Shown piece after piece: positions 1 to 6,504 of a stretch of 21,397 bases of DNA. The stretch is from a virus, in IMG/VR virus record IMGVR_UViG_3300006846_000064, positions 1 to 21,397 of that record; one strand, 5' to 3'. Every line of letters begins with the position of its first letter. The first letter of the stretch is position 1. The notes beneath the pieces are model-generated. The model ran no database searches and was not told the DNA's origin. It saw nothing but the letters and a program-made list of their open reading frames with translations. A program made the position numbers and the translations under genes.

Positions 1-1179
1 GCCAACTTCCCCGGCTTCCTCTACAATAAAGGACTAGGCCGCCAACTCACCAATCAGTTTCGTGTCCCGCCCGGAGGTGGCGTGCCTATCGAGATAGGCC
101 CACAGGGCGATATCCGCACGCAAGTCATGCCGCTGCCCTACAAAGAGCCGGGCGCTGGCTTCATGAGTTTCGTAAAGGAAGTTGAAGAGGGCGGAAGGCG
201 GCTTGGCGGTGCAGCGCAGATCACCATCGGAGAAGGCAAGCAGGATGCTCCAGTCGGAACGACTCTGGCATTGATTGAGCAGGCTACTAAGGTCATCAAC
301 AGTGTTCACAAGCGCCTTCATGCAGCGCAGGCGGAAGAATTCAAGCTTCTGAAGGAGAGATTTCGTGAGGACCCCGAAGCCTTCTGGCGGCACAACCGGC
401 GGCCTACCTTGCCTTGGCGCAAGGAGCAATTTGTTGCCGCTCTGGAAGATAACGATCTTGTCCCGGTTGCCGACCCCAACAACCCGACCTCGCTCCACCG
501 GATCGCCAAAGCCGTTGTCATCAAGGAACTCCAAAAAGGCAGCCCAACGCTCTACGACAGCAAGGCGGTAGACGAGCGTATCTTCCGTATCGTCGGGATC
601 GATCCAGAGGGTCTGTTCCTGCCAGAGCCTGCACCGCCGCCGCCTGACCCGAGGCTTGAGGCAGTCAAGGAAAAGGCCAAGGCCAACGAGGCCACGATTG
701 CGGCGCAGCGTCAGCAGCAGATGATTGATGCACAGATTTCTCTGGCGCAGCTTCAAGACAAGTCGCTGGATCGTGAGTCCAAGGAGCGGATTGAGAACAT
801 CAAGGTTGAGATTGAGAAGATCAGGCTGATCGATGCTCAGATCACGCACCAGAAGAATTTTGATGCCGAGCAATCGGCTTTGGCCAATGAGATGCTGGCC
901 AAGCAGCTAGACCAGATTTCCGAACTCAAGATGAAGCATCTCGACAAGAATATGGAGCAGGAGCGGTTGGTCAGTGAGCATGTGCTGGAGCAGGAGAAGG
1001 CCCGCGATCAGCACGCTCAAGATAGTGATCGTGCAGAGCGAGAGCACCAAGACAGTCTGAGGCGGATTCAGGAGATGCACAACCTGAAGCTTGAGAACGA
1101 GCGTAAGCTAGGCGATGCCAAGGCAGAGGCGGCGCGCAAGGTGGCTGCGGCCAAGCCGAAGGCAAAGAAGGCAAAGTGA
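1..1179 (+). CDS. Phage portal protein, C-terminal part (5' end outside window)
   Basis: The frame is open from the first base, so the 392 visible residues are the C-terminal part of a longer protein. The stretch around residues 66-105 (ITIGEGKQDAPVGTTLALIE, then a helix with HKRLHAAQ) matches my memory of P22-type podovirus portals. Portals form the dodecameric ring at one capsid vertex through which DNA is packaged and to which the tail attaches. From about residue 215 the chain becomes a long charged, Gln/Glu/Lys/Ala-rich helix, probably coiled coil, ending in a Lys/Ala-rich tail. The long C-terminal helix fits the 'barrel' of P22-like portals. A GTG at 82 could start translation, but the family is much longer, so I treat the gene as cut by the window edge. 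Family call fairly sure; exact subfamily is inference. Confidence 0.82.
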   Translation, partial: ANFPGFLYNKGLGRQLTNQFRVPPGGGVPIEIGPQGDIRTQVMPLPYKEPGAGFMSFVKEVEEGGRRLGGAAQITIGEGKQDAPVGTTLALIEQATKVINSVHKRLHAAQAEEFKLLKERFREDPEAFWRHNRRPTLPWRKEQFVAALEDNDLVPVADPNNPTSLHRIAKAVVIKELQKGSPTLYDSKAVDERIFRIVGIDPEGLFLPEPAPPPPDPRLEAVKEKAKANEATIAAQRQQQMIDAQISLAQLQDKSLDRESKERIENIKVEIEKIRLIDAQITHQKNFDAEQSALANEMLAKQLDQISELKMKHLDKNMEQERLVSEHVLEQEKARDQHAQDSDRAEREHQDSLRRIQEMHNLKLENERKLGDAKAEAARKVAAAKPKAKKAK

Positions 1180-1180
1180 C

Positions 1181-1372
1181 ATGGCTCATCCCTACAAAGG
1201 TCATAAGCAGAATATCGTTGGTCATCGCCGGGTAAAATCCATCGCGCGCCAGTCTGGCGGCGAGGTGCCTTCTCTAAGATCGCCGCGTGGCAATCTTACT
1301 GCTCCGGTGAGTCCTAATACGGACTTCTATGTGAGAGGTTCGGAATCCAAGCGCGGAGGAAAAGTGAAATGA
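1181..1372 (+). CDS. Small basic HPYK/GG-V family protein (63 aa)
   Basis: The ATG lies one base after the portal stop, so translation is probably coupled. The 63-residue product begins MAHPYKGHKQ and holds two Gly-Gly-x-Val sites, SGGEV near residue 28 and GGKVK at the very end. It is rich in Lys, Arg, Ser and Gly and has no hydrophobic segment, so it is likely a small soluble or DNA/virion-associated protein. It resembles the products at 1369-1611 and 1840-2037 at the N-terminus (HPY) and at the GG-x-V site, which suggests old duplication. Small GG-x-V proteins are common in phage head regions; I know of no assigned function. An upstream in-frame start at 1115 would overlap the portal and was not chosen. 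Confidence 0.6.
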   Translation: MAHPYKGHKQNIVGHRRVKSIARQSGGEVPSLRSPRGNLTAPVSPNTDFYVRGSESKRGGKVK

Positions 1373-1611
1373 CACACCCATATGCTAAACAGTCGAAAGA
1401 CTTTCGCGCCAAGGCATACCAATATGGTGGTCGAGTCATTGATCAGCCAGCACCTAGGTTTTCTGCTCCCGGCGTTAGCTCCGCTCCGGCTGTGAGGGCT
1501 GGCACTCCACAGCCGCTTGCTGATAGCAGCGCGGTGCGCAGTCGGGGTATTGAGAGTGGAATGCGGGTGCGTAACGAGCAAATAGCACAACAAGCGCGAC
1601 AGGATGATTAG
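1369..1611 (+). CDS. Small HPY/GG-V family protein (80 aa)
   Basis: The ATG overlaps the preceding stop in an ATGA junction, a usual sign of translational coupling. The 80-residue product begins MTHPYAKQSKDF and carries AYQYGGRV near residues 17-24, close to AQTYQHGGGV in the gene at 1840. The rest is Pro/Ser/Ala/Arg-rich and likely disordered, ending in a Gln/Asp-rich tail. There are no transmembrane or signal sequences. Function unknown; its place right after the portal suggests a head-associated or assembly role, which is inference. Confidence 0.55.
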   Translation: MTHPYAKQSKDFRAKAYQYGGRVIDQPAPRFSAPGVSSAPAVRAGTPQPLADSSAVRSRGIESGMRVRNEQIAQQARQDD

Positions 1612-1614
1612 ACA

Positions 1615-1836
1615 ATGACACAGAACACCGAAAAGTGGGGCCGCGCTCAGGCCAAGTCACGTTATGGCGACCACACCACGACGAAGAAAACTCCCGAGAG
1701 TCGATCCGCTCCACAGGACCCGGAGTGCAAGCACGGCCCCGACTATGACAACGATTCGTCTGGTTGGGTTCGTGGGATGCCGAACGAGTCTGCGGAAGGC
1801 AATCCCTGTTTCGTTCCGACGCGAACTCGGAGATAG
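1615..1836 (+). CDS. Hypothetical small hydrophilic protein (73 aa)
   Basis: The ATG is three bases after the previous stop, and the ORF fills the space before the next gene exactly. The 73-residue product is very polar (Lys, Arg, Asp, Thr, Pro). It has a Cys-x-His pair (ECKHG, about residue 38) and one further Cys near the C-terminus (NPCF), too few for a clear zinc finger. It lacks the HPY and GG-x-V motifs of its neighbours. I do not recognise it. Support comes from packing and lack of competing frames rather than homology, so confidence is moderate. Confidence 0.45.
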   Translation: MTQNTEKWGRAQAKSRYGDHTTTKKTPESRSAPQDPECKHGPDYDNDSSGWVRGMPNESAEGNPCFVPTRTRR

Positions 1837-1839
1837 GCC

Positions 1840-2037
1840 ATGCACCCATACAAAAAATATGAAGAGAATCGCCATGGCCGTGCGGTCGCGCAGAAGCGCG
1901 CACAGACTTATCAGCATGGCGGTGGCGTGAAGAGCGAATCACCCATGCCGGGTGGCGGTTCCAAGAAACTTACCGGCGGGGCCGAATCAGGTGTCGGGCG
2001 TATGCAGCTTGCCAAGCGGGCGGCCCGCAAGTATTAA
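1840..2037 (+). CDS. Small basic HPYK/GG-V family protein (65 aa)
   Basis: The product begins MHPYKKYEENRHG and contains AQTYQHGGGV (about residues 21-30), aligning with AYQYGGRV of the gene at 1369 and with the HPYK start of the gene at 1181. It continues through a Gly/Ser-rich stretch to a basic helix ending LAKRAARKY. The net charge is strongly positive, which would suit nucleic acid or capsid-surface binding, though that is inference. It is the third member of a three-paralog set interrupted by the unrelated ORF at 1615. The stop lies inside a 12-bp palindrome at 2033-2044. Confidence 0.55.
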   Translation: MHPYKKYEENRHGRAVAQKRAQTYQHGGGVKSESPMPGGGSKKLTGGAESGVGRMQLAKRAARKY

Positions 2038-2044
2038 CGTTAAT
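2033..2044. other. 12-bp perfect palindrome at a gene junction
   Basis: ATTAACGTTAAT reads the same on both strands. It covers the stop codon of the gene ending at 2037 and the first two bases of the start codon at 2043. It could be a protein-binding half-site pair or chance in an AT-rich junction; there is no second copy nearby to support an operator. Confidence 0.3.
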
Positions 2045-2228
2045 GGCTACTATTCATTATTTTAGCGTCCTGCGTCAGAAGGTGCAGGAGGAAGTAGCCG
2101 CTGAGAGAGACCGGATGGCCAGCGGCCAATACAAGGATTGGCCCACCTATCGTGAGCAGGTCGGCTATCTCAACGGTCTGAAGGCGGCTCTGGATATCGT
2201 GGATGAAATCGAAAAAGGGCTGACATAA
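2043..2228 (+). CDS. Hypothetical small helical phage protein (61 aa)
   Basis: The 61-residue product begins MATIHYFSVLRQKVQEEV and reads as mostly helical and charged, with a central GQYKDWPTYREQVGYLNGLK segment and a final helix ALDIVDEIEKG. The pattern (a helix, then W-x-x-Y-R-x-x-x-G, then a second helix) is one I associate with very small proteins lying between portal and scaffold genes in podovirus-like phages, none with a known function. No strong Shine-Dalgarno is seen upstream, so expression may rely on the preceding gene. The stop is followed directly by the next ATG. Confidence 0.6.
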   Translation: MATIHYFSVLRQKVQEEVAAERDRMASGQYKDWPTYREQVGYLNGLKAALDIVDEIEKGLT

Positions 2229-2630
2229 ATGCCGGTGGTTACTTCAAAGAAACTTGTCGAGATTTCACAGGCAGCCAATCCAAAGCTGGGACTTATCAAC
2301 GCATTAGGCGACATATCCGGCATTACGGTGTTGCGGGATCAGGTTCTGATCGCCGTCTATATCCGTCCCGAGAAGACCCCCGGCGGGGTGTACCGTCCAG
2401 TGGACAACATCAAGGAAGACGAGCTTCAGGGGAAAGTTGGCCTGATCGTGAAGGCTGGCTTGGAAGCCACCGAATATGGCGATGACACGCCCCCATCCTG
2501 CGGGGTGGGCGATTGGGTGGTCTTCACCACGAATCAGGGCGCAGCCATGACCGTCAACGGCGTGGCCTGCCGCCTCGTGGCCTATTCCCTTCTCCGCATG
2601 AAGGTATCCAGCCCCGACATGGTGTTCTGA
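2229..2630 (+). CDS. GroES-like co-chaperonin (Cpn10 family), 133 aa
   Basis: The core resembles Cpn10/GroES: a strand VLRDQVLIAVY (residues 34-44), a loop PEKTPGGVYRPV (48-58) where GroES has its GG-I-V-L mobile loop, then GKVGLIVKAG (68-77), a GVGDWVVF (92-99) equivalent to the conserved VGD-x-V-x-F strand, and a closing strand. GroES-type proteins cap the GroEL folding chamber; phage versions such as T4 gp31 help fold the coat protein. The approximately 30-residue N-terminal addition and the C-terminal tail are extra compared with the usual ~95 residues. The gene begins immediately after the preceding stop and overlaps the scaffold candidate by one base (TGATG), so coupled expression with capsid assembly genes is likely. 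Family assignment good; coat protein as client is inference. Confidence 0.8.
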   Translation: MPVVTSKKLVEISQAANPKLGLINALGDISGITVLRDQVLIAVYIRPEKTPGGVYRPVDNIKEDELQGKVGLIVKAGLEATEYGDDTPPSCGVGDWVVFTTNQGAAMTVNGVACRLVAYSLLRMKVSSPDMVF

Positions 2631-3682
2631 TGGCCAGACGACCACTCAAGACTAAAGAGCAGATCGCAGCGGTTCCGCTCGATCAATCCGTAGAGCTTGA
2701 TATGACCCCCGACGATCCGGTGGTCGAGATTATCCATGATATGGAACCGCCGACCAATGGCGTAGCCGCCGAGGCCCGGGTTCCCGACCCGACTCCTGAA
2801 CCGATCAAAGAGCCGGAAAATGACAGGCTGGCGCTCAAGAAGCAGGCCGATGATCTGCGGGCCGCCGAAGAGGCGCGGGCAGCGGGTGAGCGCCAGCGTC
2901 AGGAGCTAGAGGCGCTTCAGAAGCGCAATCAGGAACTTGAGGACTGGGCTCGTCGGTCTCAGGCATCCGAGGTCGGCAATGATTATGATCGCATCGTAAG
3001 TGCGCTGGAGCGTATGCAGGCTGAATCACGGGCGGCCGAACTGGAGTATCAGAATGCTGCTGCCGTTGGCGACCACAATGCCATGGCGGAAGCCAATCGA
3101 AAGTTTATCAGGGCTGAAACCAGAATCGCCACTCTAGAGGACGGCAAGACCGATCTTGAAGAGAAGATCGACCAGTGGAAGCGGCAGCAGGCTCAACAGC
3201 CGCCGCAGCAGCAACAGCCTCAGATGACGCCGGATCAGTTGTTTGAGGCGCACATCCAGCAATTCCCGGACCTTGTAAAGGATTGGACAAGAAAACATCG
3301 TGACTACATGGAGTATGGCAGCGCCAAGAATAAGAAACTCCAGCGCGCTCATCTCGATGCCGATATTTCCGGGATTGCGCTTTATACGCAGGATTACCTT
3401 GACTTTATTGAAAAACAGATTGGCCTTCGTCCCAATGACGAGGACGAGGCCCCCGATCTTGAGCCCGTAAGGAGAACGCCTGTGAGCGCACCCGTGAGCC
3501 GCGAATCAGTGTCGCCATCGACCGGGCGTCCGACCACGCAAAAAATCACGCTATCGGCAGAAGAACGGTCATTTGCGCGCGATCTGCAACCGGGCATGGA
3601 CCCCGGAGAAGCTGAACGAATCTATGCTCAGAACAAGCTGAGACTGATGGAAGCCAAGAAGAACGGTCAATACAAAGAATAG
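2630..3682 (+). CDS. Probable scaffolding protein (350 aa)
   Basis: Start chosen at the ATG overlapping the co-chaperonin stop; an upstream in-frame extension would run through the previous gene. The N-terminal 65 residues are acidic and Pro-rich. Residues 65-180 form a long charged coiled coil rich in Ala, Glu, Arg and Gln. A Gln/Pro linker follows (about 185-200), then a smaller folded part (MTPDQLFEAHIQQFPDLVKD) and a disordered Pro/Ser segment. The C-terminus is a basic helix ending ENKKNGQYKE-like (AKKNGQYKE). Acidic coiled coil plus a basic C-terminal helix just before the coat genes is the usual build of phage scaffolds, which template procapsid assembly and then leave. No protease motif is seen. 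The role rests on architecture and gene order, not on a signature motif. Confidence 0.72.
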   Translation: MARRPLKTKEQIAAVPLDQSVELDMTPDDPVVEIIHDMEPPTNGVAAEARVPDPTPEPIKEPENDRLALKKQADDLRAAEEARAAGERQRQELEALQKRNQELEDWARRSQASEVGNDYDRIVSALERMQAESRAAELEYQNAAAVGDHNAMAEANRKFIRAETRIATLEDGKTDLEEKIDQWKRQQAQQPPQQQQPQMTPDQLFEAHIQQFPDLVKDWTRKHRDYMEYGSAKNKKLQRAHLDADISGIALYTQDYLDFIEKQIGLRPNDEDEAPDLEPVRRTPVSAPVSRESVSPSTGRPTTQKITLSAEERSFARDLQPGMDPGEAERIYAQNKLRLMEAKKNGQYKE

Positions 3683-3693
3683 AGGATAAGATC

Positions 3694-4356
3694 ATGGCAT
3701 GGCCTCGTGGAGTCTCGCGCAAGGAGCGGATGGCGGAGATTGCGAAAGACAGGGAAGCGCAAAGACTTGGGCAAGTCTGGGTCGAAGAGCCGCTGACAGA
3801 CAAGGTTGATGCCGCTCCTGTGCCGCCGCCCGCGAACAAAACTACAGACCATCCGGTGAGCCCGCCAAAAAAGCCCCTGATGAAGGCGAAGCCGAACTGG
3901 GAAACCTACGATCCATCTGAGGAAAGCGAAGATCGCCTATATATTCCGCCGTCCATGATCCCGGCTGGATATGATCTACAATGGATTACATCCACTGTTC
4001 TTGGGATGGAGTTCGGGCAGTTGCGGTCCCGATTTGAGCGGACGGGCTGGACTCCTGTTCATCAGGAGGACTTCAACGGAATCTTTGATGGCAAGTTCAT
4101 GTCCCGTGGGGCGTCCGGGGAGATTACCGTTGATGGGCTCGTGCTGATGGCGCGGCCACTGGAGCTATCGATTCGGGCAAGGAAGGAAGATCAGCGCAGG
4201 GCGCGCGAGGTTGTTTCCATCAAGCAGCAGCAGTTGACGGGTGGTGATCTGCCGGGCGTGACCTTGGACACGCGGCACTCATCGGCATTATCATCTAACA
4301 GGATTAACAGGACGATTGAGGCGGTTGAGATACCGAAAGACAGCGAAAGTCATTGA
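3694..4356 (+). CDS. Conserved head-region phage protein, function unknown (220 aa)
   Basis: A good ribosome site (AGAGGATAA) precedes the ATG. The first 65 residues are basic then Pro/Lys-rich and probably disordered. The folded part includes AGYDLQWIT (about residues 92-100), then FERTGWTPVHQEDFNGIFDG and GEITVDGLVLMARPLEL, followed by a basic helix RARKEDQRRAREVV and a Ser/Thr-rich tail. I recall the GYDLQW and GWTPV-H-x-(D/E)-(D/F) pattern from uncharacterised proteins lying between scaffold and coat genes in podovirus-like phages. It may be a head assembly or decoration factor; no catalytic motif is visible. The stop codon lies inside the TTGACA of a candidate promoter. Confidence 0.7.
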   Translation: MAWPRGVSRKERMAEIAKDREAQRLGQVWVEEPLTDKVDAAPVPPPANKTTDHPVSPPKKPLMKAKPNWETYDPSEESEDRLYIPPSMIPAGYDLQWITSTVLGMEFGQLRSRFERTGWTPVHQEDFNGIFDGKFMSRGASGEITVDGLVLMARPLELSIRARKEDQRRAREVVSIKQQQLTGGDLPGVTLDTRHSSALSSNRINRTIEAVEIPKDSESH

Positions 4357-4382
4357 CATAGCATTAGGTCTGACCGTAGAAG
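4353..4382 (+). promoter_or_regulatory. Candidate sigma70-type promoter for capsid genes
   Basis: TTGACA (4353-4358) is a perfect -35 box. After 18 bases comes TAGAAG (4377-4382), four of six matches to TATAAT. The predicted start, near 4389, falls at the foot of the first of four hairpins leading to the capsid genes. It lies at the end of the upstream CDS, in the only long gene-free gap of the head block. The -10 match and 18-base spacer are ordinary, so this is a candidate only. Confidence 0.45.
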
Positions 4383-4389
4383 CAGGTTG

Positions 4390-4470
4390 TGTCCCTGATA
4401 AAGGGACAGGTCGCGCCGACCACATCTTCCATCAGGCGCTCTGATGGGTCCACCGGCAACTCACTGTTGC
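4390..4470 (+). promoter_or_regulatory. Structured leader: four adjacent hairpins before the capsid genes
   Basis: Four perfect inverted repeats follow each other in the gap at 4357-4487. The first, at 4390-4408, has a 7-bp stem TGTCCCT/AGGGACA and a GATAA loop. The second, at 4409-4421, has a 5-bp stem GGTCG/CGACC and a three-base loop, and directly abuts the first. The third, at 4429-4447, has a 6-bp stem CCATCA/TGATGG and a seven-base loop. The fourth, at 4456-4470, has a 5-bp stem GCAAC/GTTGC and a TCACT loop. None is followed by a T-run, so they do not look like ordinary terminators. A likely role is a 5' leader that stabilises or tunes the mRNA for the most heavily translated virion genes. 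The ribosome site AGGGG (near 4474) sits just after the last hairpin. Confidence 0.5.
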
Positions 4471-4487
4471 AATAGGGGCCTGTCATT

Positions 4488-5105
4488 ATGGCTAACACCT
4501 TCGCTCCCTTTGGACTGACGCCTTACGGGCACCGTGATGGCTCTGCCCCAACGATGGGCATGTCCAAGTTCACGATGGATTCGAGTTACGCAACGAACGT
4601 CTTTACCGGCGATCTGGTTGCGTTCTCATCCGCTGTTCCCAACAGGATCGTTCAGTATAGCTCTGTTGCTGTTGAACCTCCGCTTGGGGTCTTTCAGGGC
4701 TGTTCATTCTATCACCCGACCGTCAATCGCGTGGTCTGGTCAGCCTACTTCCCGGCTTCGGTTGGTTCATCCAGCCCGGTGACGGCCTACGTCATCGACG
4801 ATCCCGAAATGACGTTCCTTGTTCAGGCATCCACCACCGCTGTCGTCGGGTCGAGCAATACGGGTTATTTGTTCGGTGCCCATACGACTGGCTCTGGCAA
4901 CACGACGACTGGCCGATCAGGAACATACGTTGATGCCACCGTCACCAGTCTGTCGTCGGGGTTCCTGCGCATCTGGGGTGCCTATGCTGGCTCTGCACCG
5001 CCCGGTGCTAACGGCACCGACACGACTGTCGCTGGTCAGATTATGATTGTGCAGCCCAATGGATGGGTCCGCAATACGGTCACAGTGACCGGCATCACGA
5101 GCTAA
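4488..5105 (+). CDS. Capsid-associated / decoration-type protein (205 aa)
   Basis: The protein begins MANTFAPFGLTPYGHRDGS, a start pattern (APFGL-x-P-x-x-H-x-DGS) I recall from structural proteins encoded immediately before the major capsid protein in several podovirus-like groups. It is rich in Ser, Thr, Gly and Val with short beta-prone strands, and includes DDPEMTFLVQAS (about residues 104-115) and a C-terminal QIMIVQPNGWV. No coiled coil, signal or membrane segment is seen. Placement between the structured leader and the coat gene suggests an abundant virion protein, such as a head decoration or stabilising protein. The specific role is inferred. Confidence 0.65.
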   Translation: MANTFAPFGLTPYGHRDGSAPTMGMSKFTMDSSYATNVFTGDLVAFSSAVPNRIVQYSSVAVEPPLGVFQGCSFYHPTVNRVVWSAYFPASVGSSSPVTAYVIDDPEMTFLVQASTTAVVGSSNTGYLFGAHTTGSGNTTTGRSGTYVDATVTSLSSGFLRIWGAYAGSAPPGANGTDTTVAGQIMIVQPNGWVRNTVTVTGITS

Positions 5106-5117
5106 GGGAGCATATAA

Positions 5118-6032
5118 ATGCCCGTCGCACTCGCCCAAATTCGCGACTTGCTGCTCCCCGGCCTGTGGGGAATTTCTGGCAAGTATCCAATGATCGAGCG
5201 GCAATGGCCGAAGCTGTTCCGCAAGACTTCCTCGAACATGGCTTTGGAGCGTCGTGCTGCGGTTCGCTTCCTTGGCCTTGCTCAGTTGAAGCAGGAAGGC
5301 GGCCCCACCTCGTTCGACAATGCGGCGGGCCAGCGGGCCGTCTACAACGCCGAGCACTTCGAGATCGGGCTGGGGTACGCAATCACCCGTAAGGCGATTG
5401 ACGATAACCTCTATAAGTCCGAGTTCGGGCCGAGCAATGATGGCCTCATGGAATCCTTCAAGGAGACCGAGGAAATCTATTCGGCCAACGTGTTCAATAC
5501 CGGCGATGTGTATAACGCCGCCATTGGTGGTGATGGTGTTTCGCTGTTCAGTACAGCCCACCCCATTGACAACGCCACCATCTCCAATGTGGCATCGCCT
5601 GCCGTGGGCCTCAATGAGACTTCTCTGCTCAATGCTCTGGTCGCGATCAGGACCGGATGGCGCAACGAGGCTGGTCTCAAAATCTATGCTCGCGGCAAGA
5701 AACTCGTCGTACCACCGGCTCTGGAGCCAGTGGCGCTGCGCCTGTTCCGGTCGGAACTACGGCCCGGCACGGCCACCAACGATGTGAATGCGATCCTTGG
5801 GATGAACGAATCACTCAAGGAAGGCTTCATGACCTACGACTACCTGACGAGTTCATTTGCGTGGTTCGTCACCACCAATCAGGATGGTCTGATCTTCTTC
5901 GACCGAAAGCCTTATGAGACCGACATGTCGGTGGAGTTCACCACTGACAACCTACTCGTGAAGGGCTACCAACGTTACGTGCCGACCTACTATGATTGGC
6001 GGGCGGCATGGGGAAGCTTCTCGACCAGCTAG
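5118..6032 (+). CDS. Major capsid protein, HK97-fold type (304 aa)
   Basis: A strong AGGGAG site lies ahead of the ATG. The length (304) fits a compact coat protein. The central and C-terminal stretches match the HK97-fold coat families I know: FKETEEIYSANVFN, then FSTAHPI, then SLLNALVAIRTGW with KIYARGKKLVVPPALEP (about residues 190-210), then LRPGTATNDVNAI and a late strand motif GLIFFDRKP. The 'LVVPP-LE-A-L...S' and 'G..ND.N' pattern is typical of coat proteins related to Mu gpT-like heads. It assembles into the icosahedral shell around the scaffold. No long N-terminal delta domain or protease gene is visible, so maturation without proteolysis is possible. Confidence 0.85.
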   Translation: MPVALAQIRDLLLPGLWGISGKYPMIERQWPKLFRKTSSNMALERRAAVRFLGLAQLKQEGGPTSFDNAAGQRAVYNAEHFEIGLGYAITRKAIDDNLYKSEFGPSNDGLMESFKETEEIYSANVFNTGDVYNAAIGGDGVSLFSTAHPIDNATISNVASPAVGLNETSLLNALVAIRTGWRNEAGLKIYARGKKLVVPPALEPVALRLFRSELRPGTATNDVNAILGMNESLKEGFMTYDYLTSSFAWFVTTNQDGLIFFDRKPYETDMSVEFTTDNLLVKGYQRYVPTYYDWRAAWGSFSTS

Positions 6033-6041
6033 GGATGAACG

Positions 6042-6170
6042 ATGGTTCAGGCGACATATCCTCCGGTGGTTCAGGCGGGTCTTGCGGTATCCGTGGTGTT
6101 GCCGTCCTATACCGGATCGTCACTGGCCAATGCCATAGCGTGGCAAAGCTATAATGAGAGGAACGACTAA
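6042..6170 (+). CDS. Very small hydrophobic ORF between coat and decoration genes (42 aa)
   Basis: An AGGG site at 6031-6034 is seven bases before the ATG, and the stop shares bases with the next start in a TAATG junction, so both ends fit a real coupled gene. The product begins MVQATYPPVVQAGLAV, is hydrophobic to about residue 34 and ends NERND. A Pro breaks the hydrophobic stretch, so a transmembrane role is doubtful. It fills an otherwise empty gap between the coat gene and the next ORF. I do not recognise it. A competing frame starting at 6035 gives a Gly/Ser-rich peptide with no coupling to the next gene. Confidence 0.5.
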   Translation: MVQATYPPVVQAGLAVSVVLPSYTGSSLANAIAWQSYNERND

Positions 6171-6496
6171 TGGCTCAGGTAACATCCCTTTCCTCAACTG
6201 GCACCGCTGCCATCTACCTGAATCCAGTTCCGCGCACGACCTCGCTGCTGCTGTCGGCTGCTGCTGGCTCTTCTGGTGGCGTCGTTACGCTTGAGGTTAC
6301 GCTGGACGACCCATCAACCACTCCCGCCCCAACCATAACATGGAGTCCGATTAGTTCTGGCGCAGCCATGCTGTCCTCGAACGTAACGGGTCTCCTTTAT
6401 ACGGTGCTTTCGCCTATTGGTGGGGCGCGTATCAACTCGACTGCGATTGGCAACGCCACGTTTACGCTCAAGGCGCACCAATCAGTCACTGGTTAG
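6170..6496 (+). CDS. Small beta-rich virion-type protein, RINSTAI paralog 1 (108 aa)
   Basis: The start overlaps the previous stop (TAATG). The product is Ser/Thr/Ala/Val-rich with alternating hydrophobic strands, begins MAQVTSLSSTGTAAIYL, and ends with SPIGGARINSTAIGNATFTL. The gene at 6822-7151 shares the start (MAQ-x-x-x-LSS-x-GT), the length, and the C-terminal P-I-x-G-x-RINSTAI followed by a beta strand and A-x-Q-x-x-x-G. The two are clear paralogs. The composition suggests a small beta-sandwich, perhaps a capsid decoration or neck protein; this is inference, as no named family was recognised. Confidence 0.65.
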   Translation: MAQVTSLSSTGTAAIYLNPVPRTTSLLLSAAAGSSGGVVTLEVTLDDPSTTPAPTITWSPISSGAAMLSSNVTGLLYTVLSPIGGARINSTAIGNATFTLKAHQSVTG

Positions 6497-6504
6497 GAGC
6501 GAAC

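Noticed and set aside
34-873. Long open frame on the minus strand opposite the portal gene (279 codons)
   Set aside because: It lies wholly opposite a clearly coding, family-recognisable gene, and its Leu/Arg-rich product is what antisense of such a frame gives. No neighbouring minus-strand genes.
4390-4408. Intrinsic terminator before the capsid genes
   Set aside because: The stem is good but no T-run follows, and it lies immediately after a candidate promoter.
4917-5561. Minus-strand open frame of 214 codons across the capsid genes
   Set aside because: Covers two well-supported plus-strand genes and their junction; no ribosome site or family pattern on the minus strand.
6035-6154. Alternative 39-residue Gly/Ser-rich frame overlapping the small ORF at 6042
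   Set aside because: Weaker ribosome-site spacing and no coupling to the next gene, whereas the 6042 frame ends in a TAATG junction.
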